Assembly: GCA_030704615.1 (NCBI GenBank)
Contig: CM060732.1
Location: forward strand, 73,265,053-73,329,052
Source: Takakia lepidozioides
Taxonomy: Eukaryota > Streptophyta > Takakiopsida > Takakiales > Takakiaceae
DNA: 64,000 nt
Direction of reading: 5' to 3'
In this document: positions 35,063 to 47,399 of the stretch, one piece after another
Numbering within the stretch: the stretch's first letter is position 1
How the letters are laid out: every line of letters starts with the position of its first letter
The notes under the pieces: generated by a model
The model's input: the letters and a program-made list of their open reading frames with translations, nothing else
Database searches by the model: none
What the model was told of the DNA's origin: nothing
Position numbers and translations under genes: made by a program

Positions 35063-35875
35063 CATTTCCAGCTGCAACTGCAACTGGTATCGTGCTCTGT
35101 TGGCGTTTCTTGTGTGTGTGAGTGTTCACAGGGTGGCGGGGCTGTGATGGCAGGTTTGGTGGTCGCTGTTATGGAGTGCGTTCGTCGGGTGCTGCGTTTC
35201 GGGTGCCCAACAATTCCCCATAAATTGATGACGTAGCCCGATTTTTTGGGCCGGAATCCTCTGCCGGCTCAAGCATGAGTTCCCCGGAATTTGGATTCAA
35301 GTAGAAATAGACCCAAATGGAAATCTATGCATGTAGATTGGTTAGAATGCTTCCCAATTTTTTATGGTGGTGAGTTTCCACCCAAAGAACAATATAACCA
35401 GAGGAACTGACATTGTGATGAAAATTTGGACACATTTGGGGCAGATTTGGGGTCAATTGTAATGGAGAGCATGTTTGACCCACCAATTTTCCCATACAAA
35501 GCAACCCTCATGTGGTTTTGGAATTTGGTTCTAGAATCTTGGCCCAAGGTGCTCTACATGCCAGGAAATTACAATCTGGGTATGCTGTATCAATGAAAAA
35601 TCATTTTGCCAGGCCAATTGCTTGGTCAAACCATTTTTTCACTCCAAAACTAGAGCACAATAAATATTTACAGCTTACATTTTTGTTATAATCTTCCTAA
35701 TGACACGGTGAAATCACTTGAAATTTTTACAGTAGGTTCCTGAAGTAGGTAGGATTACTTTCATACGGTTTATCCCCCTAGATGTTTGCCAAATGTCAGA
35801 TATGCCCTCAAACATGAGGACATGTTCAGTTTTGGCATGGGCCCACCAAAAATGGGCTCGTCCATTAGGGGTTAA

Positions 35876-37606
35876 ACACAGGCAGATTTAAACTATTGCA
35901 ACTATGTTTCTTGTATAGAAATAGATTTCGTTATCACTTTGGATCAGCTTAATCAAGGTCCTTAATCTTATAAAATGTGTTGTTTCGACCACTGTTGGTC
36001 TGGTATCAGTTTTAGGACATACCATACTGGTCCTGGTTCTAGACGTGTTACAAAACTTCCATACCAATCTAGTCTATATAATAGTGGTGTTTAAATCGGA
36101 GATGCTTGGCTCCTAATACACTGATCACAGTGTGTGTGCCTCATGGTGTAATCGGGGTTTTAAATTTTTTCCCCTCTAAATAATTTATAATAAATATATC
36201 AGAGATACAACCCCCCCTGTTTACAAAAAAATAAAAATGTGCGGCTTGGCACTAGATATCCAAGAGTTTGCAAAAGAAACAACTGACCGTGGGTCAGTGG
36301 CACTCAAAGCGATTAAGTGTTTTTGTGCCTTGCCCACATGCATAACGGAGGTGATCTAGGGTTCAAAGTGTCCATTTTCCAACGGAGTGTGGGAGACCTT
36401 TGGGACTATAATTTGCCCTTTGGTCAGTGGCCACATAAGTTACTCTAGTAGATTAGGGTTAAACAAATTTAGGGTTAGAGAGAGAGAGGGGATGCGGAGC
36501 ATATTCACAGCACCGTCGCTGAGCCCACGTGCCCAACAGCAAAGATAGTTCGTGGGGCCAGCAGGGCTTCAATGCTTTCCTCGGATCGCGTGCATCCGAA
36601 ATCGTTTGTGAGAGATTGTTGTGTTTTGGAGATGGGGTGAACAGCTGCGGGGATCGGGTCCGGGAAAGGCTGATCCTTGACGAAATTGATAGTGGTAGCA
36701 GGCGGTAATGACAGCTTCCCGGCATTTTCTGTGCTCGAGGTCTGGTTGCACCTGTGTTGATAGCAGCTCGCCACGGTGTGAATGTCTTCCTCTTCGCCCT
36801 CTTACTAAGGTATGCCGTCACGGAGTTTTGGTCTTTGGAGGAGAGTTGGGTCAGCAACCCACCATGAGTTGATCATCTACATGTTTGGTCCACATGCAAT
36901 TGTTTTCTGGTTGGGAGCTTACAGCATTGACAAACTATCACATTGCCCCCCTCTAGTAATCGTGAACGGTGTCTGCGGTTCTAGAGTGTGTGGCGACAAG
37001 CTTTGACAGGATCTGCTTGATGCTTTTAATTTGGAAGTTGAAGGCTGATTTGTCTCCCGGAACGGAGGTGAAGCCACGTGTGGACGATGTTGTGGGTGTA
37101 TTCTGGTTGTTCGAGCTCCAGCCCTCCATAATTTCTTGCTACCTGATTTGGACATCCCTTTTCTAAGAGAGATTATAATGAGCTGAAGCTGTTTGAAGAC
37201 AAGTTGGTGCTTTTCATAATGTTACTCCTCAGTTGATGGATTGCATAAAATACATTACATCCCTTCAGTCAATTTGGAGAATACAGATTGTCTCTCTTTG
37301 CCTGCAAACTGTTAAGCATGGACTTGCCTAAGCAACATGACTTAATTGGATCTGGTGCACCTTTCAGTCTCTTGAATCCAGGGAAGTTCAGCTCACAAAG
37401 GTTTTGTGGTCTTGCTGAGATCGCCAGACATCACTGAATTGCAAGAGCCCCTCTCTTTTAACAGCAGCTGTTGCTCACGTTGAGCTGTCCATAAGGCGTT
37501 CACAGCGACACCTGGCCCAGCAATGCTCTCTATTCAGAGAAATTGGTGACAAGTGTTTGGGGCAAGGGCAGTGAAGAGAGTGAGCCAGAGAGACACTCAC
37601 ATCGAG
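35876..37606. other. Intergenic and upstream region of the mitochondrial carrier gene
   Basis: Starts with the sequence right of the piggyBac insertion. A short GA tract lies at about 36480. Overlapping frames at 36459-37933 resemble nothing. The promoter and leader of the carrier gene should be in the last several hundred bases. Confidence 0.45.
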
Positions 37607-40600
37607 ATGGAAGAGCAGGGCAGCCAAATGGAAGGGAGGCTGGAGGGAGTGTTGCCGCAGAAGAGGCAGAAGGCCTGGGGGGGCCAGGGTTTGTGGGAGG
37701 GTGCAAAACCTTTTGTGTTTGGTGGCGTGGCTGGTATGCTCGCCACTTCCATCATCCAGCCCCTCGATTTCTTCAAGGTAGTATGCTCGGGAATGTTTCC
37801 CATCTTTCATCTGCGAGAGGAGAGGAGATTTGCCTGTGCACTTGCAATGCAACCTCAAATTGAACTTTTTCTGGTGTCGCAGTAAAAAGTGAAACACAGA
37901 GAAGGCATCATATCCAGGAGATCTTGCAACCATGTGGAATCATAACTGAGAGTAGTTTCATATGAAATGCCTCTATTGTTTACCAATTGCAGCTGCTTGA
38001 TTGCTAGGGCATCATCCTGGGGGAAGTGGACAGTTAAGTGTCAGTGAATCTTACACGGATTGTGCAAAAGAAACAACCCTTGCCTGATTCTTTCACTTTA
38101 GTGTTCTCTGAAACTTGTCAAATCCAAGCAAACGATTCAGTACAGTGGAAGTGAGAGATGTATAAGACTCCTTACTGTTTCTACCTCCTTGGGCTTTTCC
38201 ATGGATTTGGATGGTGAATTTGAAGCGTGACCCCTTAGATGAAAATCTGTCATTACCGGGCCCGAGGTAATGACTAAGGTGAGCCGAATGGGATACGGTT
38301 AAAAGCACGCCATTTGGGACAATTTCCGACCCTCACTTGAAGGGATACAAGGTACTGTTGGAAGGGTCTAGTGCTACCACATTTCCTTTGGACCAACTGC
38401 CGGTGAGCCAGCTTGGAAGTGACCTGTCTTTGCTTGGTTGAAAGTATCCATTTGATCCCTTTGGCTTCTTGCAGGTGCGGTTGCAGCTAATAGGAGAGGG
38501 AACAATGGTTGCCCGCCCTTCCGTGCTTCAGTTAGCACCAAGCATTGTGAGTTATTTTTAATGTGGAGTTTGTACATTCACACACTGTGTTTAGAGTATT
38601 GGACAGGATTTGTTGCATCTCAAGAGTTTGTTGCATCTAACTGTATCTCAAGAGTTTCTGCTTTTAAAACCAAGTGTATAGTGTGATTAAGAACTTTTGT
38701 GAACTCCATGCCGGCACATCGGCATGTCATGTGTTGCTGACTTATGGGGGAACGGCACTTGGAAAGGTGTTTACGCTTCTAGTTGAGCGTAGAATCTGGG
38801 AATGACATGTCTCTCAAAACTTGAGTTTGATGGATACCTAGATTGGCTGTTGAAGTATTGGTCTTGAGTCGGTTGCATGCGGGAGGGCATAGATCAGAAG
38901 TGAAGGAGTGGGCATCATGTACACAGGACTCTCTGCGGCGCTGCTTCGACAGGCCACCTACACCACTGCTCGGATGGGTAATCTTGTATGCTTGGCTCTG
39001 ATTGCAGAGCATTTGATCTAAATTTTGTTGTTTTCTGAATATGATGTGGAGATAATGATGCTTCTTAGAGGACAGGGAAACCTGTAGGATTGGGAAATAT
39101 GTCGATGAGTCTGCTGTCCAACCTCAGCCACACTGTCTCCTGGCACTGGGGAGCATGACATCCTTAAAATCCTTACATGGTAGAGTCCTTGTTAACATGA
39201 GAACCCTTGGTAGGCCCACAGATTTCTGGTAGGCTGTGGTTGCTTGTTTTCTCTTATTCACAGCAGTATCTTTCAATAACATGTATCACGTTAAATCTAT
39301 TCACAAAACTGCTGGAAGTGGGCTTGGAGGCAGGTGTTCCCACAACTGCAGTCTGAGAAGGTGTCAATGGATCTGATGTGACAGGAATATTCAGATCATT
39401 GAGTGATGCTCTGTCGAAGGAGGGGAAGCCTCTGCCATTTCATGAGAAGGCCGCCTGTGGCCTGGTGGGTACTCTGAAGCCAAACTTATAAAACTCCATT
39501 GTACTTTCGTTTCCGATTGTTCAAGATGAGTTCTGTGTCCCCCACCAAAGTGGATACATGCATTCAGACTAATGTTACCAGGGAGCTGTCAGCCCTAGTG
39601 GGGGTACATGAGCTTTGGTTATCCAAATTGCACTTTTAACCCAGGTATTTCCCTAAGAGAAGCAACGAAATAGATCCCTAGGAAGATTTGGTGGCAATCA
39701 ATCGATTCTGCTATTGATTTAATCAGTGGCCCCTGTCAACATCTAACTGCTAGCAACATGAGGGCAAAGCTGCTTGAATCTCATAGCCTGTTCCTGTGAA
39801 AGCTAAAATGCAATGCTGTATGATTCGCAGCAGTATTAGTCATGGCTTTAATCTGAGGTTTCTTACACTGCTTCTTCTGCTTATAAAGATCAAAGTGTAA
39901 AACAAGTGTTCCACCTGTTTTACATCTGGTAGCCACTATACAGAGGCAACCTTGGCAGATTTTGGTCTAAGGGGTTAAATCTTCCCTATATTAGTGTTGA
40001 TTTTTGGAGTTAAAGGTCTCATCTTGTCTGCAGCTGACTGCAGTCAAGGATGCATTTCCTATGTTTGGGTTTGCTTTGTCGATATTGGATATGGAATGCA
40101 TTTCATTGGTTCGTTTCCCCAGCCTTTACTAGTTTATGCACTACGATGATATTACAATGGAAGTGTTCTTATCAAACTTCTGTTACCTTCTTCAACATCC
40201 ATCTGCCCTCCTTAGCAAATTATACACTCGCTTTTCTGGAGAAATTTACATGGGTCAATCTTATATATACTAGGAAAATGACACTATCATCTTGCGATTA
40301 GGATTACTGTAGCTGTGGTTCTACTTATTGATTAGTGCTTAGGGATACTTCCAATCATCTGTAACTCGAAGAGATTAGTCAGCTTGTAAATCTGAGTAGC
40401 TCTCAAACTGGGGCAAGAATCTTATTGTAGCAGCAGCTAACTTTGTCCAGTTTCCTCTAATTTAGTGCAATGAGCAGGAAGACTAGGTGATACTTTCCCA
40501 AATTCAGTTGGGGTAGTCTGCTGACATCCCTGCTTTCTAAACTTCAAGATCGTTGAAATATTGTCGAAATTGCAAATGTGGAGTTATAGGGGCATGCAAG

Positions 40601-43263
40601 TAAGGATTGAAGGATTTGTATTCGCTACTGTACATTGACTTTTGAATGACTTACATGGACTCCTTTTAAAGGATCAGTACCTTACACATTCGAGTGATGT
40701 TCAAGGCCTTTGCGTCAGTGAGTCATTTGGTAGGACTTTGTATGTTTATGTTCATCATCTGAAGGGTAATGGCACTGGATGATTCACTGCTGACAGAAAC
40801 TTTTGCCAGGTAAATTGCTGTTTTACGAATCGAGATAACAATTTATCTGTCTACAGGTGGCAGGGGCGCTAGGCTCGTTAATAGGTAACCCAGCAGATCT
40901 GGCCCTCCTACGTATGCAAGCTGATGGTTGTCTCCCTTATGTTCAACGCCGTCATTACAGGTATGTTTTGCTATCTGAGTCCAAATTCCCACATGCTTGT
41001 TTCCTCAACTGCTGGGCTATACACCTGTGATGTTGCTATTGAGGAAGATTACACCAATTTATCGAGTGGTTTAAGACGGATCTGTAGTATAAGTAACAAA
41101 TTATCTGAATTGCAGACCCTACATTGAACTGGATTTTATTCGTGCTTGAGCTGGTGGAATACTTGTGATGGGATGCAATGGATTTGTGGTCTGCTAGTGA
41201 GTGGCTTTTAAAGAAGGCTTTAGGTTTATTGGGAGAGGACGGGAACTCTGTACATTGTGAGATTCTTCAAAACACAACCCTCTGTGTGGGTATTGGCAGG
41301 AATGCCTTCGATGCACTACTACGCATCATAAAGGAAGAGGGAGTGGTGCGGCTATGGCGGGGAGCAGTGCCTACTGTCACACGTGCTATGGCAGTCAATG
41401 TTGCCATGCTGGCAACATATGATCACACGAAAGAGGTATATTAGATTAAGGAGTGAATACCTCCAATGTATCACATGTAGTGTCTTCATAGTTCAACAGA
41501 GGATGGCTGAATCTGGAGTTGCATGGATTGAATCCCGGGTGGGGTGAGGGCAGGCCATCATTAAGCACTGGACACACAAAGATTCCTTCATTGCTCAATT
41601 GGGGGCTAGTGCTGTGTCTGGTTTCTCCATTGCTGCCTTCAGGTGTGTTTCTGCTTGCATATTTTCCAACTCACGTGGCCGTATTCTGCACATAAGGGGC
41701 ATGAGCCAGTGCAACAGGATTCACAGAGGAACGTGTTGCTGTATCTTGAGAAGATTTTGTAGCTCTGTCTAGTCCACATGAAGAAGGGCCTTATGAGTGC
41801 TTTGCTTATTGTACTTCTCCGATTGTGCTGCCGTATGTTGTGCCTTAGGGGGTATGCCTTGGAATAGGTTAAGTAGGTCCCTCATGATGTTTGATTGCTT
41901 ACAGTTTGTCACTGGGAGGAGACTTTTGGAGAAATGAATTTAATGCAGGAATAATCTGAAAAAGTATCAAAATGTTAGCAGCCTGACTTGACATTTCTGT
42001 GTATTGTTTCTCCTATGTGAAAATGGCAGCCTACCATTTGATTTTGTAAAGACGCGAATCCAGAAGATGAAGCCACTTCCCAATGGCTCGTTGCCCTATC
42101 GCAATGCCTTTGACTGTGCCCGCAAGGTACTCTCTACCTTTTTGAAGCGAACCTGTACGCTCCAGTTCAGATATTTCAACTGTGACTGTCTTCTATACCT
42201 TTTCATCTCTGTCGCTCTATGTGTGGTTTTGCTTTCATCCTCCTCACCTTTGTGGGTCAGTCTTCTGTATTCCAGAAAAACTGAGGATAGGTATTTGAAG
42301 ATTCTAAGTCTGTGTATACAAACATGCGTGACGTTTTTGTCTACATGTAGTCGTTAGCTTTTTTGGAACACACTCATGAGCTATTGAAGGTATCAGAGTG
42401 TGCTCGTGTTTGAGTTAACCTTATTGTGAGATATGGAGAGTGGCTAAGGAGTGACTATTATAGTGACTATGAGAGTGGCTATTAACAACTATGGAGAATG
42501 GCTGGTTCTGTTGACTAAGTTTGTGGTTGTTTGGGTGAGGTGACAGGTGTTGAAGCAGGAAGGAATTACTGCCTTCTACAGGTACTCCCTCTCTGCAATG
42601 CCTTGCTTGGAATTCCACTATTTCTTTCAAAACAATTTGCACGAGGAACTTGTACTTCCAATTCCTTGGCTGTCTTTTACTGGCACTGTATGTTGGCAGA
42701 GCCTGCGGACTTCACAGCCTTATCTGTGTAAGCCATGGTTCACAAAAAGGAAGATCTATAACTGACTGGTCGTCCGGACATGGTAGCGGCTTGTCTCGAG
42801 CTCTGTTTTGTTGTTCTTTGGTTTCTGTGGTTGCACTGAGTCAGTCCATAGAGGTCCATAGAGGCTTCAAAGCTTCTGCATCAGTATATACTTTTGTGAC
42901 AGGAGGTGAGGGGTGCCCTGGGGTCTCAGTTCCACATCTAATTGCAATCCAAAGAGAAGGCTGGGTTTGGGTTTGAAATTCTTCTCAGGAATCCTTTGAC
43001 TTGGGTGTGTTCTCTCACCAAGTTTAGGCCCCTTCAGCGTAGTCTTTAGATTGCATTCAAGCATTTGGTAACAGCAGTATTCTCAGAGTGCAAGTAAGAA
43101 CTACTACTATTGTACAACAATTTTGAAATCTGTGTTGGATGTGTGTGTGATACTGTCTGGCAGGGGGTTTTCGACATACTACATGCGATGTGCACCACAT
43201 GCCATGCTAGTCCTCCTCTTTATGGAGCAATTACAAGCGACTGCCGATTACTTCAGAATCTAA
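37607..43263 (+). CDS. DTC: Mitochondrial dicarboxylate/tricarboxylate carrier (DTC type)
   Basis: An inner-membrane carrier of the SLC25 family; plant DTC exchanges 2-oxoglutarate, malate and related di- and tricarboxylates. Ten exons join in phase: 37607-37777, 38475-38546, 38893-38977, 39385-39464, 40857-40960, 41300-41435, 41554-41642, 42030-42126, 42547-42581 and 43164-43263, giving 322 residues. All three carrier signatures are present: PLDFFK in repeat 1, PADLALLR in repeat 2 and PFDFVK in repeat 3. Other matching blocks are GGVAGMLATSIIQ, LLRQATYTTARMG, RAMAVNVAMLATYDH, SVSGFSIAAFSLPFDFVK and the C-terminal MRCAPHAMLVLLFMEQL. The N-terminus is about 30 residues longer than usual. All introns are GT-AG. 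The last two exons lie inside a duplicated segment whose second copy is at 47.4-48.1 kb; the copy used here keeps the better splice sites and stop. Confidence 0.93.
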
Positions 43264-44239
43264 TGAGTCATGGTTACTTTCCATGGAGATGGTGAAAAAC
43301 ACCACCTTGGTTTTTGAGTTGACCATTTCTGTTGAAAGAACCCAGAAAGTTGTTTTGTAAGTAATTACTGAAAAGTTGTGGTTGTTTCCATACTAAAAGC
43401 TGTGGCGATCACTTTGCACTTCAGTGCAACTCAGATTTTATCAGAAGTGCTAAGCAGCTTACTTGCGCGAGGAGTTGACTCCTAGACAATCCCTTGAACA
43501 TAGTTGTTTTGGGCTGTTGTGGAGGGTCCCTCTCTCTTTTTCCTCGTGCCTTGCCATTTCATCTCCTTTCTTTTGTCCCATAAGCCCTTTAAGCTTTCCC
43601 CAGATGTACAAAGTACCATTTCATTTCTCCTCAAACACCACCTCCAATGGGGGTGCACCAGAATTCACTGTGGGCCGCATGCTGGCAAATTCCAACTATC
43701 CAATCCGTCACAGGTTGCCCTGTCCTGCAACTAATTCTTCCTTAAATATAGGGATGGATGGTGGTCACTGAAGATAGGAACTGCACTGAAGATAGGAACT
43801 GCGCTTTCTGCTTCCCATCTTTCCTGTTTTAAAGCTTCAGATGTCCTGCCCTGAGTAACGCACTTGAAATAGCAAAATGGGCTTGAAAGTCGAGACAAGA
43901 GGATGCCTCTTTATCCTCATTATCCTCAACTCTCTGTTAGCCTCGCTTCTCCTGCACAGCCTCCACATCCACAGCAATCCCTCATGCAAAAGGCTGCGAT
44001 CAGTTGTGCCTTCCTTCAAGGCTCTGATGCCGTTGCACCCTTGGGACTGTAACTCTACACGGTGTAACTTGCACTCGGTCTTGAAATTTGACTAACTATA
44101 AAATGGACTTTGAGGAATTACAGAAGATACACTACTTAGTTGGCCTTATTTCACAGCCCAGGATGAGCCATCCATCAGGAGTTGGATCCGGATTAAGAGG
44201 GGGTGGGGCGGATTTGACAAGGGAGCCCTCCGGAGGAGT
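42515..44239 (+). repeat. Segmental duplication, copy 1
   Basis: From TTGTGGTTGTT (about 42515) to GGAGGAG (44239) this segment aligns along its length, with many small differences, with 47370-48970. It includes the last two exons of the carrier gene, their intron, a LINE-II 3' end and unremarkable sequence. Both copies are in the same orientation, about 3.1 kb apart. Confidence 0.88.
43452..43640 (+). mobile_element. LINE family II, 3' end fragment (copy in duplication 1)
   Basis: Matches the end of the LINE-II copy at 6880-7050: the codons for the final residues (AGACAATC..GAACAT), TCCCATAAGC, GAGCTTTCC-type words and CCATTTCATTTC at the end. It lies just past the stop of the carrier gene. 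Confidence 0.75.
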
Positions 44240-44546
44240 AATCCTGCCAAAGTACCGTCAGATGGAACGCTTCCATGATCTTGAAAGCTATAGGTTCAGT
44301 ACTGGTCTGATCTACGCTACAGCTTGGGTGAGTCAGATTCCTCTTCCGAGCATCGACAATGGAGGAGCTGGTTCAATTTCGACAGACTGGCACTTTTGGA
44401 TGGGGTCAAGTAGTGGTTGCAATATTGGTGACAGTAGCAGTGATCTCACTACTGACCAAACTGTGAGGGACATGCTTGTGAGACCTTCTTTGATTAACTG
44501 GGCGATGGAGAAGCAAGGGATTAAGAGCAATTCCGTCGAGTGTTAG
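44103..44546 (+). CDS. Hypothetical ORF, doubtful
   Basis: A 147-codon open frame starting MDFEELQKIHY. It resembles no family I know. The duplicate of its first part at about 48842 has several stop codons, which suggests it is not under constraint. Listed only because it is the longest frame in this stretch. Confidence 0.15.
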   Translation: MDFEELQKIHYLVGLISQPRMSHPSGVGSGLRGGGADLTREPSGGVILPKYRQMERFHDLESYRFSTGLIYATAWVSQIPLPSIDNGGAGSISTDWHFWMGSSSGCNIGDSSSDLTTDQTVRDMLVRPSLINWAMEKQGIKSNSVEC

Positions 44547-46414
44547 TCAGTTTATCGGAGCTCCAAAAGCTGCACGAGGCGGCCTATTCTCGTGATCTCG
44601 ATGGACCAACAAACCATGATATATTGTCGCGCACAAATCCATACTTGTCCAAGCTCCTAAAATTGTACAACGGTAATTTGAGGTTTGATCAATGTTTGAG
44701 TGTCTACCCTCTCTTTCTGTTGTCCACAGACTCTGTCCTGAGGCACTATCCTTATGGCCCAAGAAAGCAAGCTTGCAAGATCAAACGAGTACATCTCTGC
44801 CTGCTTTCTTCCACACCCTTACAACACTGGTATTCAACAGCAACTACAAAGAACATTAAGGATAATTAATTGAAGTACGTGTACATGGAAGTAAGCTGAC
44901 TGGTCAGTGACCTTTCTAAATTTTTGCTAGAGCTACATTTCCCTAATTAAGGAAATCCAAGGAGCCAGTTTCAAATCAACAGCACCCCATCCACTGGCGG
45001 TAGTTACAAGTGATGTACAATGGGTATTGCAGAAATGCCAGTCCCAAAGAGACACTCTAGAAATTATGACTGATGAATCCAATTAATTCACGTAGGCAGG
45101 ACGATTTCCTTGACCTGCTCCTGATCAAGTGCTGTCAATCTTGCCTTTGGGCCCCAGAAGGACACTACTGCTTGGCCTGCAAGATGCCATGGGGTCAAGT
45201 ACTGGGTCAATCAGAGGCGTGTGGTGGCCCCTACTTTTCACTCAGAAAAACTGACGGTACTCGACATTTTCTTTATTGGCTCCGCAGGGGAGAAGGTGCA
45301 TGACTTTTGAGATAAACTTGTAACTTGAAGTTTCTTTGACAACCGGAAATTCAGAACAGCGTAAGGACACAATGTTCACCCTAACCTTGGGGGCCCATGA
45401 AGAGCTTTCTACATTACCTGAACTACCTGTGTAACGATTAAATCATGAATTTCAAGTGATTGCAAGTAATGACGCTCAGAGTTAAAGCTCAAAGGCTCTA
45501 TGTCCAATGCAACAACATCTCAGCGGTGCTATTATCCAGCACCTGAAGTATCTTTTCTGTGGAGTGATCTTTGTCTCCCTCACTTCTAGGGGCAAGAATG
45601 CATTGAATCACCATGGCTCCGGTTGCACTTGAGTTTGCCTCCTTGTCAGATCAGCCCTGGGGGGTGGGCGGGTTTCTAGGTTCTTAGATTTTTGAGATCC
45701 CACTGGGTGTAGTCCAGGTAACCATTGGGGTGTAATCTCAAAACCCTCACAACTGCTCTCACTTCTCACCTAGTGGAAAGGCCCTCTTTGGGCTGCCCGG
45801 CTTACTACCATATACAAAAACTTTCAGAGAAAACACCTTGAAAATTGGGATATAATAATGATTTAGTGGAGGATGGAAAAGAAAAAACCCTAGCAGTTTT
45901 TTATGGGCAACAATATCTCAGGTCCATATAAAAATCCCAAACATACAAGGTAGTTTGCAGTTCTTTTTATGGAGCACATTCTTCACCAACATGAGCGGCA
46001 TGAGAGGGAAAAAACAGGGAAAATATTTCATGAGTGGGAATGTAATACGCACATATGTAAACTGAAAGTGGAAGCTTATAAAATTGTTCTTACTATTTTA
46101 TAGAACCCAGTAAGGAAGAGGCTCTTATTTATGCTAACTTCGATCGGTGTCATGCATATATATATATAGGTTGCTGAGCCCAAAAATCGATTGAAATTTT
46201 GCTGCAGGCTGAAACCATGGAATCTACAAAATGCTATGGTGTGTATGTGGAGTATGACGTGAGGGTGTTTTTTAGGCTGAAATCCGATGGAATTTGAAGG
46301 GGTAGATCTTATGTGCCCTAAATTTTCCTCTAAACCAATAACAAACAAAGGGTGGATAGAGAGGGGTGGGCAGCCAGTGCCCATTCAGTTTGGTCGTTTA
46401 GGAATGCCCGTCGA
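44547..46414. other. Intergenic, nothing recognised
   Basis: No convincing coding sequence, inverted repeat or shared repeat was seen. Short open frames at 44540-44869 and 45073-45303 look like chance. Confidence 0.45.
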
Positions 46415-46735
46415 CACCTAGAGAAGTATACATAAAGAATAATAGCCATGAGAACTGTGCAAGCCCATTAAGCAACCAAAAGCTAGTGAGGCAAGCAAAC
46501 GAACGGAAAAAGCGACCAAGTGTGGGAAGCTATTTCGGACTATGTCCAAAAAGGAATTTCCAATAGTTGAGGGATGTGTGGGGGAGCAGAAGGAGCCCGT
46601 TACCCCCGGCAGACAACCTAAGCTCTGAGTTGGTCCAACTGCTACTTTACGAGTTAGGTGCCGACCAAAGTGAGTAACTGTGACTTAAAGGGGGTTAACT
46701 GAAGTGAGCTGACACGTGGTATCAAGAGCCAAGAG
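46415..46735 (+). mobile_element. LTR-like retroelement fragment, copy 2, with primer-binding-site-like end
   Basis: Aligns with the reversed 30375-30700 segment. At its right end TGGTATCAAGAGCCAAGAG (46717-46735) closely resembles TGGTATCAGAGC, the initiator-methionine tRNA primer site that follows the 5' LTR in many plant retrotransposons, with one extra A. This suggests the shared segment is an LTR and that reverse transcription was primed here. No gag or pol is recognisable downstream. Confidence 0.5.
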
Positions 46736-46833
46736 TTGAGCGCGCGTTTAAGTACTAACCGTGTTTGGCCGATTCTGCCCTGTAAGCGGCCTTTGGGCGA
46801 GCCCTATGGCCGCGCGGGCAGAGTACGGCCCGC

Positions 46834-47118
46834 GTTAAAAGCAGGTGTGGTGGATTCTCGCCACGCTACGTGGCGCAATATGATTGAGGTTCGATTATCC
46901 CATATGGATTGCCCAGATTCAGAGCAGCCCCTGAGAGGATATAAACGGGCGAGCCTCAGGGGAAGGCGGGCGGCTCGATGGTCACATGGGCCTCGGTGGT
47001 GGTAGGTCTGCCGTCCTCTGTGCGTAATCGGCCATCCCTGCCTTTTCTGCCCTGGGTGCCAATTCGGCCTGAGAATTAGGCCGAAAAAGTGGCAGAATCC
47101 GCCACACCTACTTTTAAC
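46834..47118. mobile_element. Small inverted-repeat element (MITE-like)
   Basis: Arms of 31 and 30 bp at 46834-46864 and 47089-47118 match at 28 positions with one gap when one is reversed; both start GTTAAAAG. The 285-bp unit is GC-rich inside and has no coding sequence. GGCCCGC left and GGCCTAC right may be an imperfect target duplication. It lies directly after the LTR-like fragment and could instead be a hairpin within that retroelement's leader. Confidence 0.5.
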
Positions 47119-47399
47119 GGCCTACCATGGGGCTTTTTAAGGGGCCTTGTAAAGAGTGACAGAAAAACAAATCGGACAAATAATATGAAATGTCCTGTTC
47201 TAATCAAATCCTATAAAATTGTTTGAGGCAACCATCAAAATCCAACTTAACCAGAGGGGTCATTCAATTAGTTGGAGCATTTCTGGGTTAATAGCTGAAA
47301 CAATTATGCCATTTCAAATCTTAGTTCCCACAAATTCTAAGAAATTTGCTAACAGATTTTGCTTTCAAACCTTGTGGTTGTTCGGACTTGAGGTGACAG

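Larger units (their letters stand above)
31877..35871 (+). mobile_element. Complete piggyBac transposon with TTAA target duplication
   Basis: A 3995-bp element begins CCCCTAATGGACGAG and ends with its exact inverse complement, a perfect 15-bp terminal inverted repeat. TTAA lies directly outside both ends (31873-31876 and 35872-35875), the signature target duplication of piggyBac. Inside, 33077-35062 encodes an uninterrupted piggyBac-type transposase on the plus strand. Just inside the left end is a perfect hairpin, GCGACCCG-TTT-CGGGTCGC (31892-31910), a candidate subterminal repeat for transposase binding. Perfect ends and an open transposase suggest a recent or still mobile copy. piggyBac is well known in animals and fungi and rarely reported in plants; that comparison is from general knowledge. 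Confidence 0.95.

Noticed and set aside
31877-35871. piggyBac present through contamination with animal DNA
   Set aside because: The element sits precisely at TTAA inside a repeat that has another copy 2.1 kb away, and a related short element lies 17 kb further on, between plant genes.
42622-42765. Carrier gene ending by read-through after exon 9
   Set aside because: Reading past 42581 gives residues unlike any mitochondrial carrier, whereas splicing to 43164 restores the family's C-terminus in phase.
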